Shown here piece by piece: positions 44,461-56,800 of a DNA stretch of 64,000 bases (within the stretch, counting starts at the first letter, position 1; each line of letters opens with the position of its first letter). Origin of the DNA: Chlorocebus sabaeus (Eukaryota; Chordata; Mammalia; Primates; Cercopithecidae); the NCBI RefSeq assembly GCF_047675955.1, contig NC_132928.1, positions 51,392,889 to 51,456,888 of the forward strand. Reading direction: 5' to 3'. The notes below the pieces were generated by a model, which saw nothing but the letters and a program-made list of their open reading frames with translations, did not search any database and was not told the origin of the DNA. The translations under genes and the position numbers were made by a program.

Positions 44461-44612
44461 CTTTAGTATAAGAAGTATAAGATTTACTTATACTTAAGAT
44501 TTACTTATAAGATTTACTTATACTTTAGTATTTACTTATATTTAGTATTTAGTATTTACTTATAAGATTTACTTATACTTATACTTTAGTATAAGTAGTA
44601 TAAGATTTACCC
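44461..44612. repeat. Imperfect minisatellite (ATTTACTTATA-type units)
   Basis: Variable units built from taagatttacttatac, tttagtatttacttata and tagtataagtagtataag. Many units contain TATAAG/CTTATA inverted pairs, so strands can fold back. It lies directly beside a truncated Alu. Confidence 0.85.
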
Positions 44613-44639
44613 CTTCTTATACTTGACAGATACATTAGC

Positions 44640-44945
44640 TTGGAATATAATTTCAGTTTAGACATCATGTTCACTTGGAATTTTAAGGGCAATGCTCCAA
44701 CGTCTCAGCCTCTAATATTACTATCAAGAAGTCAGATGCTGCTCTTATTCAAATCCTTTATAGAGTATTTTTTGTTTCTGCTTTAAATCCCTGAAAACTT
44801 TTAGAAGGGTCTCTCCCATTGTGGATGTTCTGAAATTTCCTGAAGATGTGCCTTCAAGGGGGTCTGTATTTATTCACAATGTTGAGTGCTTCACAGGCCT
44901 ATTAAACTGGAATTTCATAGGCCTATTAAACTGGAAATTCAAGGA
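44640..44945 (-). mobile_element. Ancient LINE ORF1-like region, antisense
   Basis: 'ttctgaaatttcctgaagat', 'gtgccttcaagggggtctgt' and 'tatttattcacaatgttgag' follow the same antisense LINE text as 53440-53638 and 59246-59560 (L1M or HAL1 type). A 24/25-bp direct duplication, unit core aggcctattaaactgga, lies at 44891-44939. Confidence 0.5.
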
Positions 44946-44959
44946 ACTCAAATGTCAGT

Positions 44960-45292
44960 TCTGGGACATTTTCTTTCAGATCTTCACCAAATGTTCCTTA
45001 ATCAGTGAGGCCTTCTCTGATGATCTCATATAAAAATAGCATTCCTTTGCTCCCTTCTCCACCCACAGCACTCCCTACATCTTTTACCTTACCTTTTTTC
45101 TCCATTGCATTTGTCACCATGTGGTATATTGTAAAGGTGTTTGCTTTGCCAGTCCAGTCCCACCAGAATGTAAGTTCCCTGAAGGCAGAGGCTTTTATCT
45201 GTACTGTTGGCTATTTTTGAATGCTTTGTTCAACAGGCCAGAACAGTGTGTGGCACATAATAGGAATTAAAAAATATATATTTGAGGAATGA
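44960..45292 (+). mobile_element. L2 3' end, sense
   Basis: 'gaggccttctctgatgatct', 'tgtaagttccctgaaggcag', 'aggcttttatctgtactgtt' and 'cagtgtgtggcacataatag' follow the L2 3' end closely. Confidence 0.85.
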
Positions 45293-45484
45293 AAGGCTGT
45301 ACTCCCTAGGTTAGGCAATTTGCTAAGTCAATCACTCTGCGGGGCTCTGAATCAGGGAACAAATATAGCTGGGGAGAGGAAGAAAAGAGAGACAAGGTCT
45401 CACAGCTGCCTTTTAGTATTTATAAATCACTCATAACCAGAAATACCCTATTGGTAATTGTGATTTGTATAAAGTAGTAGGGAA

Positions 45485-45655
45485 ATACCATGATGAGGCA
45501 GATTTAAAGTCATATAGACCTGGGTTTGAATTCTGGTTCTACCACTTATTTGGCATCAGTACTCTTATCTATAAAATAAGGATACTAATAATACTTGTTT
45601 CATAGGATGACTGCCAGGAATAAATGAGATAAAATATATCCAGAACTTAGCATTG
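45485..45655 (+). mobile_element. MIR SINE, sense
   Basis: 'gacctgggtttgaattctgg', 'ttctaccacttatttggcat' and 'aggatactaataatacttgt' in sense MIR order. The 3' end is diverged. Confidence 0.85.
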
Positions 45656-45769
45656 TCACTGTTTTGTCATCATTATGTTTACCTAGTTACATCACTTATT
45701 GTTTCTTCACATTTATAACTATTCTTTATTTTTATTCTAAAAACATAGATGAATTTGAGATGGCAATCG

Positions 45770-46045
45770 GTGATACTAAGAAATAAGAATTACAGAATAA
45801 GTAAGATCTAATATATGATAGCACAACAAAGTAACTACAGTCAGCAACAATTTGTTGTGCATTTTAGAATAACAATTGGAATGTTCATAACACAAATAAA
45901 TGATTAATGCTTGAGGTGACAGATACCACTTACCCTGATGTGATTATTACACATTATATGCCTGTATCAAAATATCTCACGTACCCCATAAATATATACA
46001 CCTACTATGTACCCATACAAATTAAAAATTTAAAAAATGTAAAAA
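45770..46045 (+). mobile_element. Old primate L1 3' end
   Basis: 'gtaactacagtcagcaacaa', 'gcttgaggtgacagatacca' and 'cttaccctgatgtgattatt' followed by 'taccccataaatatatacac' give the sense 3' UTR of an L1MA/L1PB-type element, ending A-rich. Confidence 0.8.
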
Positions 46046-46134
46046 GAAATAGGAGTAAGAGACTCAATTAAAAGTAGCAGATTCCAGTACTGTATACTGG
46101 AAACGAGATAGGAGATGAGATAGTCTGTATAGCA

Positions 46135-46625
46135 GAAAAAATAACCAGATGTATCATCTCCCTAGTGCTACCATAACAAATTACCACAAACAGAGCAACT
46201 TAAAAACCATGGAAATTTATGCTCTCATAAATTTCTGGAAGTCAGAAGTCCAAAAACAAGGTATAGGCAGAGCCACCCTTCCTTGGAAGACTGCAGGGGA
46301 GAAGACTTGCTTGCCTCCTCCAGTTTCTGGTGGCTTCCGGCATTCCCTGGCTTGCTTCTGCCTTGCTCCAATCATTGCCTCTGTCTTCACAAGGCCGCCT
46401 TCTCCATGTCTATGTCTTCCCCTCTTCTGTCTCTTATGAGGAAATTTGTCACTGGATTAGGACCCACCTAGATATCCAGGATGTTCTTACTTTGAGATTT
46501 TTAATTATATCTACAAAGACCTTTTCTCTAAATAAGGTCACTCTCGGGACTGGCCATTTCTATACTGTTTTTCTAGGTACAAGAACCTACAAGGTTGTCT
46601 TTCTGCCAATTATGCTTTCTGATTC
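46135..46625 (-). mobile_element. MLT1 ERVL-MaLR LTR, antisense
   Basis: 'gtgctaccataacaaattac', 'gaaatttatgctctcataaa', 'ggaagtcagaagtccaaaaa', 'cttcacaaggccgccttctc' and 'ggattaggacccacctagat' match the reverse complement of MLT1 LTRs. The open stretches here are LTR-derived and not genes. Confidence 0.85.
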
Positions 46626-46638
46626 AACAATGAACTGT

Positions 46639-46955
46639 GGCTGGGCACAGTGGCTCATGTCTGTAATCCCAGAACTTTGGAAGGCTGATGCGGGTGGATT
46701 GCTTGAGCCCAGGAATTTGAGACTAGCCTGGGCAATGTGGAGAAATACTGTCTCTATAAAAAAAATACAAAAACATTAGCTAGGTGTGGTGGTGTGCGCC
46801 TGTAGTCCCAGCGACTCAGGAGGCTGAAGTGGGAGGATTGCTTGAACTCAAGAGGTCAAGGCTGCAGTGAGACAAGCTCATGCCACTGCACTCCAGCCAG
46901 GGTGACAGAGTAAGACCTTTTCTCAAAATATAAATAAATAAAATAAAAATAAAAT
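46639..46955 (+). mobile_element. Alu, sense
   Basis: Starts ggctgggcacagtgg and ends in a TAAA/AAATA-rich tail. Short duplicated flank AACTGTG (46632-46638 and after the tail). Confidence 0.93.
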
Positions 46956-46959
46956 AAAC

Positions 46960-47440
46960 TGTGTTTTATTAATTATATTCTCCCTGGTAAATTAATAATT
47001 TTCTGATATCTAAGATTCTAATTTAAAAATACTTTATAGCCTGAAGAATGTTACTTATAATCTAAATGAATACTAGGAAATACTATAGTTTTAAAAAGCT
47101 ACTTAAGAGGACCTCCATGGGAGCAACTAAATTTGGATATATACACATACTGACATTTTTTAAAGAGTTTGATAATTTTAATTTCATTCAAAATAGAAAA
47201 GAAATGCTAAGTTAGAATGAGATTGTTCTATTGACCTGGACAGTATTACTACATGAAACTTGTCCTTTATTAAGAGCCTTTCAATATTTATATTGTGGCA
47301 TGGTTTAAACCATAGGGATAATGCTATTTTTGATTGTCTCCAGAAAGAACGAATCATCACTTAAAACATGTGATAAAAAGTCTATAAGACAAGATAACAT
47401 AGGTAAAATGTGAGAAAAAGGGGGTTATAGAAAGGAAAAC
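46960..47440. other. No recognisable gene or repeat
   Basis: AT-rich. Nothing supportable. Confidence 0.45.
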
Positions 47441-47446
47441 AAAATT

Positions 47447-47736
47447 GGCCGGGCGCAGTGGCTCACCACTGTAATCCCAGCACTTTTGGAGGCCGAGGCA
47501 GGCAGATCACCTGAGGTTGGGAGTTCGAGACCAGCCTGACCAACATGGAGAAACCCCATCTCTACTAAAAATAAAAAATTAGCCGGGCATGGTAGCACAT
47601 GCCTGTAATCCCAGCTACTCGGGAGGCTGAAGCAGGAGAATTGCCTGAACCTGGGAGGCGGAGGTTGTGGTGAGATTGCACCATTGCACTCCAGCCTGGG
47701 CAACAAGAGTGAAACTCCATCTCAAAAATAAATAAA
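47447..47736 (+). mobile_element. Alu (AluS-like), sense
   Basis: Starts ggccgggcgcagtgg, both arms complete, with an AAATA/AAAATA tail. Confidence 0.95.
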
Positions 47737-48154
47737 ATAAAATAACAAATTAATTAGATATTCTTTTCTGAGACATAAACTTTTAGTACAATAACCAATT
47801 CTGAAACAGCAGAGCATTATTACAAATAAAATGGAAATAGCGTACCATAAAATTTGAAAGACAAATACATACTAAAAGGTGACTTCTTAGAGTCTAATAA
47901 CATTTCTTTTGAAAATCCACTTATTATTCTCACTTATTAGCAGTAATTATAAGGGAGGTAGATGTCTGTTAATGAAATTTTGAACCTATTCTCATATTCC
48001 CTGATGAGAACTGATACCATATACCTTTGATCTACGATGAATTCTTTCTAACGTGGAAAACATATAAGCCAGCCTTTTATATGGGTACATGAGATTCTGC
48101 AAAATTAATTTTTCTTGGGAAAGTTTAAAAAATTCTTACTTATTTATTAATTCG
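47737..48154. other. No recognisable gene or repeat
   Basis: AT-rich. Nothing supportable. Confidence 0.45.
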
Positions 48155-48470
48155 TTTCTTTATTTTTAGAGGCAGGGTCTTGCTCACTCTGTCACCCAGG
48201 CTGGAGTGCAACAGCATAATCATAGCTAGTGTAGACTATTTAATCATAGCTATATGTAGAATCAAACTCCTTGGCTCAAGTGATCCTCCCACCGCTGCCT
48301 CCCAAGTAGCTGGGTCTACAGGCACACACTAACACACTTGGCTAATTTTTTCATTTTTTGTAGAGATGGGGTCTCATTGTGTTTCCTAGGCTGGTCTCAA
48401 AACACCTGACCTCAAGCAATCTTTCTGTTAAAGTGGTAGGATTACAGTCATGAGCCATGGTACCCAGCTA
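48155..48470 (-). mobile_element. Old Alu, antisense, with internal duplication
   Basis: Antisense AluJ-like dimer. In the right arm a segment containing aatcatagcta is present twice (48217-48227 and 48242-48252), which lengthens the arm. Confidence 0.9.
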
Positions 48471-49838
48471 ATTCTAACTTATTAACTTTAGTAACACATT
48501 CAGTTATAAAAGCTCATTTTATACTGTAACTAACTGTATCACTGATGTCAAACCTTATTAGAAGAGGCCTAGTTTTCTCTTTTCTCCTATTCCACATACA
48601 GTTTCTTTCAGGGAGCCTGTCTACCACTGTGAAACTTTCTAGCCTTTAGTGGCTACTCCAAGGCTATTTCTATCCAACTGTTATATGCACTGCTAATGAT
48701 ATTCTGCTTTTAAATGTATTTTTTTCTCTTCCTATTTTAAGTCACACCCAATGTATTATCTCATTAGCTCTATCCCTAGCTCATCCGGTTTCTAATACAT
48801 ATATCTGAATGAATACTTCTCTACAATTTAAAAATTAATTACAAAAGATTTGTTTAAATACGTTTTTGACTCTTTGGTGGCACTACTCTGATTAAAGTGG
48901 GAGGGAAAAAACCTAAAGGCCTTTAAGGGGAAAAAATGAACTGATAATTATCTTTCCTCTATTACTGGTTCTCTTTCTAATTCAGTCGCGTTTACTTCCT
49001 TCTCATCCTGTGAATTCATGTTCTAGTCATTGTTTTCTACCTTGAATTTTTCCTATGTTATTCTCTACTCTTCAGAGTTAGAAAGAACATGTCAAACACA
49101 GACAAAATAGGAAGTTTGCAAGGAGAATGTTTTTAAAAAATGAAATGAATGGAGGCTTCCTGTTGTGCTATATTAAATATCAATTAAAATGAGGAAAAAT
49201 GTTAACATACACATATCTGAAGACACGGGAAAGAAAATGGCTTTAAATTTTTACAGAAATAAAAGTAACCAGAACAATCCAATGAACACAACAGCTTCAT
49301 GAGAAACTAGGGAGCTTTCTTGGTTAAGCATTTTTACTATAGAGACCAGTTGGCAGGTGGGTGCCAAGGGGGTCATAACAAACCAAAAACTTCATCCCTC
49401 GAGACAGTTACAGTCTGTTTTGCATATAAAATTAAACTAGATATTCCACCAATCTGATTTATAAATCCTTCTGCTTGAAATGTAAACTTAAAAGTCTTTG
49501 GTAAACAGCACAGCCAATCTTGGGCTACGTAAAAAGAGAGCATATGCACATGTACAATTAAACAATATTTAGCTAATTTTTCTCAACTTATCTAAATTAC
49601 TTATTTTTCCTTTCAGAAAAGGTTCCGGGCAGTCAAGGGTCTAGGTCAAGTCTCCAAACATATTTCAAGATGCATTATAAACAAGTCCACTACCATCTTT
49701 CTACCTTCATTACATAACAGACTGGTGAATTATGACTATACTTTAGAAGAAAGTAAGTGCAAGTGAAAATGGAAAAAACAAATGAGCAATGTGACAAGAT
49801 ATAGGGATAGAATGCTTTAAGAGATGCCACACCTCAAA
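48471..49838. other. No recognisable gene or repeat
   Basis: AT-rich, 1.4 kb. I see no exon or classified repeat. Confidence 0.45.
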
Positions 49839-50036
49839 TTTCTTTTTTTCTTTTCTTTTCTCTTCCTTTTTTTTTTTCTTTTTCTTTTTTTTTCCTAGAG
49901 ATCGGGTCTTGCTCTGTCACCCAGGCTGGAGTGCAGTGGTGTAATCTGCAGCCTCGAACTCCCGGACCAAATCAATCCTGCCACCTTAGCCTTCCAAGTA
50001 GTTGGGATTACAGGAGTGAGCTACTATGCCCAGTTT
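49839..50036 (-). mobile_element. Alu right arm, antisense, with long CT-rich tail
   Basis: A single arm (atcgggtcttgctctgtcac to gagctactatgcccag) preceded by about 55 bases of T/CT-rich sequence derived from its A tail. A few bases are deleted before tctgcagcctcg. Confidence 0.88.
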
Positions 50037-50209
50037 CAAATTTCTGTAGTAGGTTAAACCTGTCCAAGCAAGATGAGAAACATAACACCTAATCTATTAT
50101 CTCACTGGTTCCATGATTTTATGAGTCAGACTGAACTGAAGTTTGTCTCAAATCAAAGTTTATGTTACTGCTCCTGCATTGTTCTTTTGAATCATAATAA
50201 AAATCTCCT

Positions 50210-50332
50210 CCGACAAGGAAACTGAGGTTCAGGATTAATGATGAGAAAATACGGAATTTGAATTCAGGTTAAGACAACTTCAAAGCTGGTGCCATTTTTC
50301 ACTACCCAGCACTGTCACTAGTAAAGGCATCC
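50210..50332 (-). mobile_element. MIR SINE fragment, antisense
   Basis: 'gacaaggaaactgaggttca' and 'gaatttgaattcaggttaag' match the antisense MIR core. Confidence 0.75.
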
Positions 50333-50999
50333 TTCCAGACAGAATGTGTTCTAGTTACAGGTATGCATTTTCTTTCCTGAAACAGTAAACCCTCTATCTG
50401 TGAAATAACTGCTAAACCTTCTTGTGTGGTTTTTGTATACTAATTAATCTCTTAACAATCTAATACATGTTTTTGCTATAAATAACCTAATATTCATTTT
50501 GTGAAATGCAGCATAAAGGATAAAATGGTCATTTCCTTTCATTAAGATAATTTATTTTCTCTTACCATTCTCTATAAGAAAATAATTAATAAAAGTGATT
50601 TACTATTAATAAAATCTTAAAAATAAACACAAATATCTTGCTCACTAACATAACTATGGTTATGATATTAACCAACAGCAAGGAGTTCAGATCTGACATT
50701 CACAACCATGTACACTTGATACTGTGACTTGTTAACTTGGACAATGGCATTTACCAACTTTGTATTTATCAAAACCAATAGTTGTGACTATATTGCTTAT
50801 AGCCCTGTAGCTGTGCAATGATATTTAGTAATTCTCTAATTTCATTACTAAACAATTTGCTCTAAAGTGGGTATGGTTTTCCCTTTAGGATAAAAAAGAA
50901 TTACCCACATCTAAGATTATTTTTCACTTTGACATGCTCCACCTGAAAGTCAAGAAAGTTTCTCTAATATGTCTAATATCAGTCATTTGCTCAATAGTC
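50333..50999. other. No recognisable gene or repeat
   Basis: AT-rich. Nothing supportable. Confidence 0.45.
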
Positions 51000-52178
51000 A
51001 CTCACTCACTCAGCCTGCAATTATGTACAAAACAACCTGCTATGGTGATACCAAGGTGAATAAGATACAATCTTGCCATCTAAGAGGTTCCAATCTAGTA
51101 AAGATGATACATACCAATAACTTACTGAAAATATAAGAACATACATCCAAACATCAGAAGTACAAAAAATACTGTTTATCACAGATAAAAATGCTAGTGA
51201 ATTCTGATCAGTGAATGAAGAAAAAGATTGCCAAGAGGTGATATCTAATTGGGCCCTTAGGATAAATGGGATTTCTACATATGGAAGGTAGAAATGAAGG
51301 TGGAAGAACAGAGTAAGACATTACAGGTTTATGCCCTATGTGAACAAAAGCCCACGTGTATTGAGAATGCCTAGTGAATCTGAAGCAGTCCTATGTGGCC
51401 AGAATCCATAATACGTACCTGTGGTGGGTAAAAAAAAAAAAAAAGATGACCTTAAAGAGCTAAATCTCGGTCAGAATATATACGACCTTTAGTGTCACTG
51501 TAAATTTGAACCTCATCTTATAGATCAATGGAGACACAGTAAAAGTGTTTAAACAAGGAAAGTAGTATGATTCAATTAGTGCTCTAAGATAATGACAAAT
51601 GAGCAGTAAAATGAGTTAATACAGAAGGATAAAAATGGAAACAGGAATAGGTAGATGAGTAGTTGTTATTTAGGTAGAAATAAGAGTAATGTAAAGTTAG
51701 AATGACTAGAAGGATATTAACAGAACCATATTATTAACATATTAACAGAACCAGTCATCACATGAGAACAGGTTTTGCGGAGGGAAGGAACAAACAAAGG
51801 AAACTAATAAAAGATAATGGCTTCAGTTTTGAACATTCTAGTACAGCTGTTCAGATGACCAACTGGGAATTCAAATCTGGAACTGAGAAGAGAAGTAGAA
51901 GCCAAAAATAGAGATTTAAAAGGTACTGGCCCAGGGATGACATTTGGAAACATGAATATAGGTGAAGTCAACTACCGAGAAAGGACAAAGCAAAAGAAGG
52001 CTAAGGATAAGACATTTAAACATCTGCATTTAAAAAGTGGGAAATACTTTAAAAAGTACAGTGAGGCAGGACATAAGCAATAGAGGAAAAAATGTCACAG
52101 AAGTCAAGAAAGAGAAGCTTTAAAAGGAAGTTGATCATTAAAACCACGAAGAGAGTTAGAAGATGACGAGGACTAAAG
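51000..52178 (-). mobile_element. Long L2 LINE, antisense
   Basis: It opens with 'cactcactcactcagcctgc' and runs through 'ttgccatctaagaggttcca', 'aaagtagtatgattcaatta', 'gccaaaaatagagatttaaa' and 'gaagtcaagaaagagaagct' to 'agatgacgaggactaaag', in antisense L2 order. An A run lies at 51431-51445. It is the longest L2 in the window. Confidence 0.65.
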
Positions 52179-52186
52179 TTATGAAA

Positions 52187-52310
52187 CTTGGCCAGATGCG
52201 GTGGCTTGTACCTGTATTCACAGCACTCTGGGAGGCCGAGGTGGAAGTATCACTTCAGGTGAGGAGTTTGAGACCAGCCTGGGCAACACAGTAAGACCGC
52301 ATCTCTACCA
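52187..52310 (+). mobile_element. Alu left arm, sense
   Basis: Left arm only (ggccagatgcggtggcttgt to ctctaccaaaaaaaa), running straight into an inverted Alu. Confidence 0.9.
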
Positions 52311-52317
52311 AAAAAAA

Positions 52318-52602
52318 TTTTTTTTTGAGATAGAGTTTCTCTCTTGTTGCCCAGAATGGAGTGCAATGGCACGATATCGGCTCACCACAACCTCGCCTTC
52401 TGGGTTCAAGCAATTCTCCTGCCTCAGCCTCTGAGTAGTTGGGATTACAGGTATGCACCACCACACACGGCTAATTTTGTATTTTTAGTAGAGATGGGGT
52501 TTCACCATGTTGGTAAGGTTGGTCTCAAACTCCCGACCTCAGTTGATCTGCCTGCCTTGGCCTCCCTTAGTGCTGGGATTACAGGTGTGAGCCACTGCTT
52601 TA
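52318..52602 (-). mobile_element. Alu, antisense, tail-to-tail with the previous arm
   Basis: 'ttttttttgagatagagttt' through 'caggtgtgagccactgc'. The A run of the sense arm and the T run of this copy abut at about 52310-52326, a near-perfect inverted junction able to form a hairpin. Confidence 0.93.
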
Positions 52603-52819
52603 TTGATATTTTAAATTTTTTCTATTTTACACATTATCTATTGACTTTCCACTATGAAAGATGAGAATGTGAATCTTTCCTCCTCTATCACCATCCCAGT
52701 AGGTGCATACATATTCCTATTCTCTCACCCTCCCTATATAGTTACATAGTAATTTTGGTAAGGGCAAACAATATTATGACTATGTATGTTATTTAAACTC
52801 CAGCCACAGAGTAAATCCT

Positions 52820-53065
52820 ATGTAGACTGTAGCATAGTGGTCAGGAGCATAGATCTTGAAGGCATACTTCCAGGGTTCAAATCCTATTTTTGCCACTTAT
52901 TGGCTGTCTAGCTATTTAGGCAAGTTACTTCACCTCTCTATGCCTCAGTTTCTTTATCCATAAAATATTCATTGTAACATTACCTACCTCTTGGGTTTAC
53001 AAGGATTAAAAAGTTCACATCTGTAAAGTGCCTAAAATGTTAAAAGGTGCTATAGAAGTATTCTC
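52820..53065 (+). mobile_element. MIR SINE, nearly full-length
   Basis: 'gtagcatagtggtcaggagc', 'ccagggttcaaatcctattt', 'tgcctcagtttctttatcca' and 'ctgtaaagtgcctaaaatgt' are in full sense MIR order, one of the best preserved MIRs here. Confidence 0.92.
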
Positions 53066-53439
53066 TTTGTCCTGAACTACTTTTTTGTTTCTCTTATAGT
53101 GTTCTCTTGTATTATTCATTTGCTCAGATATCTATGTGCTTATTGTTAATTCAACCACAAATGCGCTTCCTATTGTTTCCATTGATTGAGTTAATTTATC
53201 AATTCTGTGTTCTTGGAAAGTCTCACTACAGTCTTATCAGCTGCTCCAGTCTGAACTGGCTGTCTTCATTCTACATCTTGTACTGAGCTATTAAACTTGG
53301 TTCTGTCTTTAGCATTCTACTAAAAGTTCCCTTTTTCTCTCCCCTGTGCTGAATCTCCTGTCCTCATTCTTAGTAAAATATATCTTTCATTAGCTTCAGG
53401 AAAAATGATGTGTAGGAGGCAACCTTTTTTAAGTCTTGC

Positions 53440-53638
53440 ATGTATGAAAATGTCTTTATGCTATTCTCACACTTGACTAATGGTTTACAGCTAAATATAC
53501 AATTCTGGACTGGAAAAATTTTCCTTCAGAATTTTGAGGGCATTTCTCATCGTTCTCTAGCTTCCGATATTGCTTATTGTAAGTCCAAAGCCTTTCTGAT
53601 CCTTTGTATGTACTCCGATTTCCCTTTCTTTGCAGGTT
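53440..53638 (-). mobile_element. Ancient LINE ORF1-like region, antisense, split by L1-B
   Basis: 'taaatatacaattctggact', 'ttccttcagaattttgaggg' and 'ttctctagcttccgatattg' match antisense L1M/HAL1-type ORF1 text. It continues at 59246-59560 on the far side of L1-B. Confidence 0.5.
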
Positions 53639-53877
53639 TGTAAGACTGTTTCTTTTTTTTTTTTTTTTAAATTTATTTATTATTATTAAACTTCAAGTTG
53701 TAGGGTACATGTGCACAACGTGCAGGTTTGCTACATATGTATACTTGTGCCATGTTGGTGTGCTGCACCCATCAACTCGTCATTTACATCAGGTATAACT
53801 CCCAATGCAATCCCTCCCCCCTCACCCCCTCCCCGGTGTGTGATGTTCCCCTTCCCGAGTCCAAGTGATCTCATTGT

Positions 53878-56800
53878 TCAGTTCCCACCTACGAGTGAGA
53901 ACATGCGGTGTTTGGTTTTCTGTTCTTGTGATAGTTTGCTAAGAATGATGGTTTCCAGCTGCATCCATGTCCCTACAAAGGACACAAACTCATCCTTTTT
54001 TATGGCTGCATAGTATTCCATGGTGTATATGTGCCACATTTTCTTAATCCAATCTGTCACTGATGGACATTTGGGTTGATTCCAAGTCTTTGCTATTGTG
54101 AATAGTGCTGCAATAAACATACGTGTGCATGTGTCCTTATAGCAGCATAATTTATAATCCTTTGGGTATATACCCAGTAATGGGATGGCTGGGTCATATG
54201 GTACATCTAGTTCTAGATCCTTGAGGAATCGCCATACTGTTTTCCATAATGGTTGAACTAGTTTACACTCCCACCAACAGTGTAAAAGTGTTCCTATTTC
54301 TCCACATCCTCTCCAGCACCTGTTGTTTCCTGACTTTTGAATGATCGCCATTCTAACTGGTGTGAGATGGTATCTCATTGTGGTTTTGATTTGCATTTCT
54401 CTGATGGCCAGTGATGATGAGCATTTTTTCATGTGTCTGTTGGCTGTATGAATGTCTTCTTTTGAGAAATGTCTGTTCATATCCTTTGCCCACTTTTGGA
54501 TGGGGTTGTTTGTTTTTTTCTTGTAAATTTGTTTGAGTTCTTTGTAGGTTCTGGATATTAGCCCTTTGTCAGATGAGTAGATTGCAAAAATTTTCTCCCA
54601 TTCTGTAGGTTGCCTGTTCACTCTGATGGTAGTTTCTTTTGCTGTGCAGAAGCTCTTTAGTTTGATGAGATCCCATTTGTCAATTTTGGCTATTGCTGCC
54701 GTTGCTTTTGGTGTTTTAGACATGAAGTCTTTGCCCATGCCTATGTCCTGAAAGGTACTACCTAGGTTTTCCTCTAGGATTTTTATGGTATTAGGTCTAA
54801 CATTTAAGTCTCTAATCCATCTTGAATTAATTTTCGTATAAGGAGTAAGGAAAGGATCCAGTTTCAGCTTTCTACTTATGGCTAGCCAGTTTTCCCAGCA
54901 CCATTTATTAAATAGGGAATCCTTTCCCCATTTCTTGTTTCTCTCAGGTTTGTCAAAGATCAGATGGCTGTAGATGTGTGGTATTATTTCTGAGGACTCT
55001 GTTCTGTTCCATTGGTCTATATCTCTGTTTTGGTACCAGTACCATGCTGTTTTGGTTACTATAGCCTTGTAGTATAGTTTGAAGTCAGGTAGCGTGATGC
55101 CTCCAGCTTTGTTCTTTTGACTTAGGATTGTCTTGGAGATGCGGGCTCTTTTTTGGTTCCATATGAACTTTAAAGCAGTTTTTTCCAATTCTGTGAAGAA
55201 ACTCATTGGTAGCTTGATGGGGATGGCATTGAATCTATAAATTACCTTGGGCAGTATGGCCATTTTCAGGATATTGATTCTTCCTATCCATGAGCATGGT
55301 ATGTTCTTCCATTTGTTTGTGTCCTCTTTGATTTCACTGAGCAGTGGTTTGTAGTTCTCCTTGAAGAGGTCCTTTACATCCCTTGTAAGTTGGATTCCTA
55401 GGTATTTTATTCTCTTTGAAGCAATTGTGAATGGAAGTTCATTCCTGATTTGGCTCTCTGTTTGACTGTCACTGGTGTATAAGAATGCTTGTGATTTTTG
55501 CACATTAATTTTGTATCCTGAGACTTTGCTGAAGTTGCTGATCAGCTTAAGGAGATTTTGGGCTGAGACAATGGGGTTTTCTAAATATACAATCATGTCG
55601 TCTGCAAACAGGGACAATTTGACTTCTTCTTTTCCTAACTGAATCCCCTTGATTTCTTTCTCTTGCCTGATTGCCCTAGCCAGAACTTCCAACACTATGT
55701 TGAATAGGAGTGGTGAGAGAGGGCATCCCTGTCTTGTGCCAGTTTTCAAAAGGAATTTTTCCAGTTTTTGCCCATTCAGTATGATATTGGCTGTGGGTTT
55801 GTCATAAATAGCTCTTATTATTTTGAGGTACGTTCCATCAATACCGAATTTATTGAGCGTTTTTAGCATGAAGGGCTGTTGAATTTTGTCAAAAGCCTTT
55901 TCTGCATCTATTGAGATAATGATGTGGTTCTTGTCTTTGGTTCTGTTTATATGCTGGATTATGTTTATTGATTTGCGAATGTTGAACCAGCCTTGCATCC
56001 CAGGGATGAAGCCCACTTGATCATGGTGGATAAGCTTTTTGATGTGCTGCTGAATCCGGTTTGCCAGTATTTTATTGAGGATTTTTGCATCGATGTTCAT
56101 CAGGGATATTGGTCTAAAATTCTCTTTTTTTGTTGTGTCTCTGCCAGGCTTTGGTATCAGGATGATGTTGGCCTCATAAAATGAGTTAGGGAGGATTCCC
56201 TCTTTTTCTATTGATTGGAATAGTTTCAGAAGGAATGGTACCAGCTCCTCCTTGTACCTCTGGTAGAATTCAGCTGTGAATCCATCTGGTCCTGGACTTT
56301 TTTTGGTTGGTAGGCTATTAATTATTGCCTCAATTTCAGAGCCTACTATTGGTCTATTCAGGGATTCAACTTCTTCCTGGTTTAGTCTTGGAAGAGTGTA
56401 AGTGTCCAGGAAATTATCCGTTTCTTCTAGATTTTCCAGTTTATTTGCATAGAGGTGTTTATAGTATTCTCTGATGGTAGTTTGTATTTCTGTGGGGTCG
56501 GTGGTGATATCCCCTTTATCACTTTTAATTGCGTCGATTTGATTCTTCTCTCTTTTCTTCTTTATTAGTCTTGCTAGTGGTCTGTCAATTTTGTTGATCT
56601 TTTCAAAAAACCAACTCCTGGATTCATTGATTTTTTGGAGGGTTTTTTGTGTCTCTATCTCCTTCAGTTCTGCTCTGATCTTAGTTATTTCTTGCCTTCT
56701 GCTAGCTTTCAAATGTGTTTGCTCTTGCTTCTCTAGTTCTTTTAATTCCGATGTTAGAGTGTCAATTTTAGATCTTTCCTGCTTTCTCTTGTGGGCATTT

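Noticed and set aside
46149..46779. Open frames of 96 and 149 codons
   Set aside because: They lie in an antisense MLT1 LTR and run into an Alu, so they are repeat-derived.
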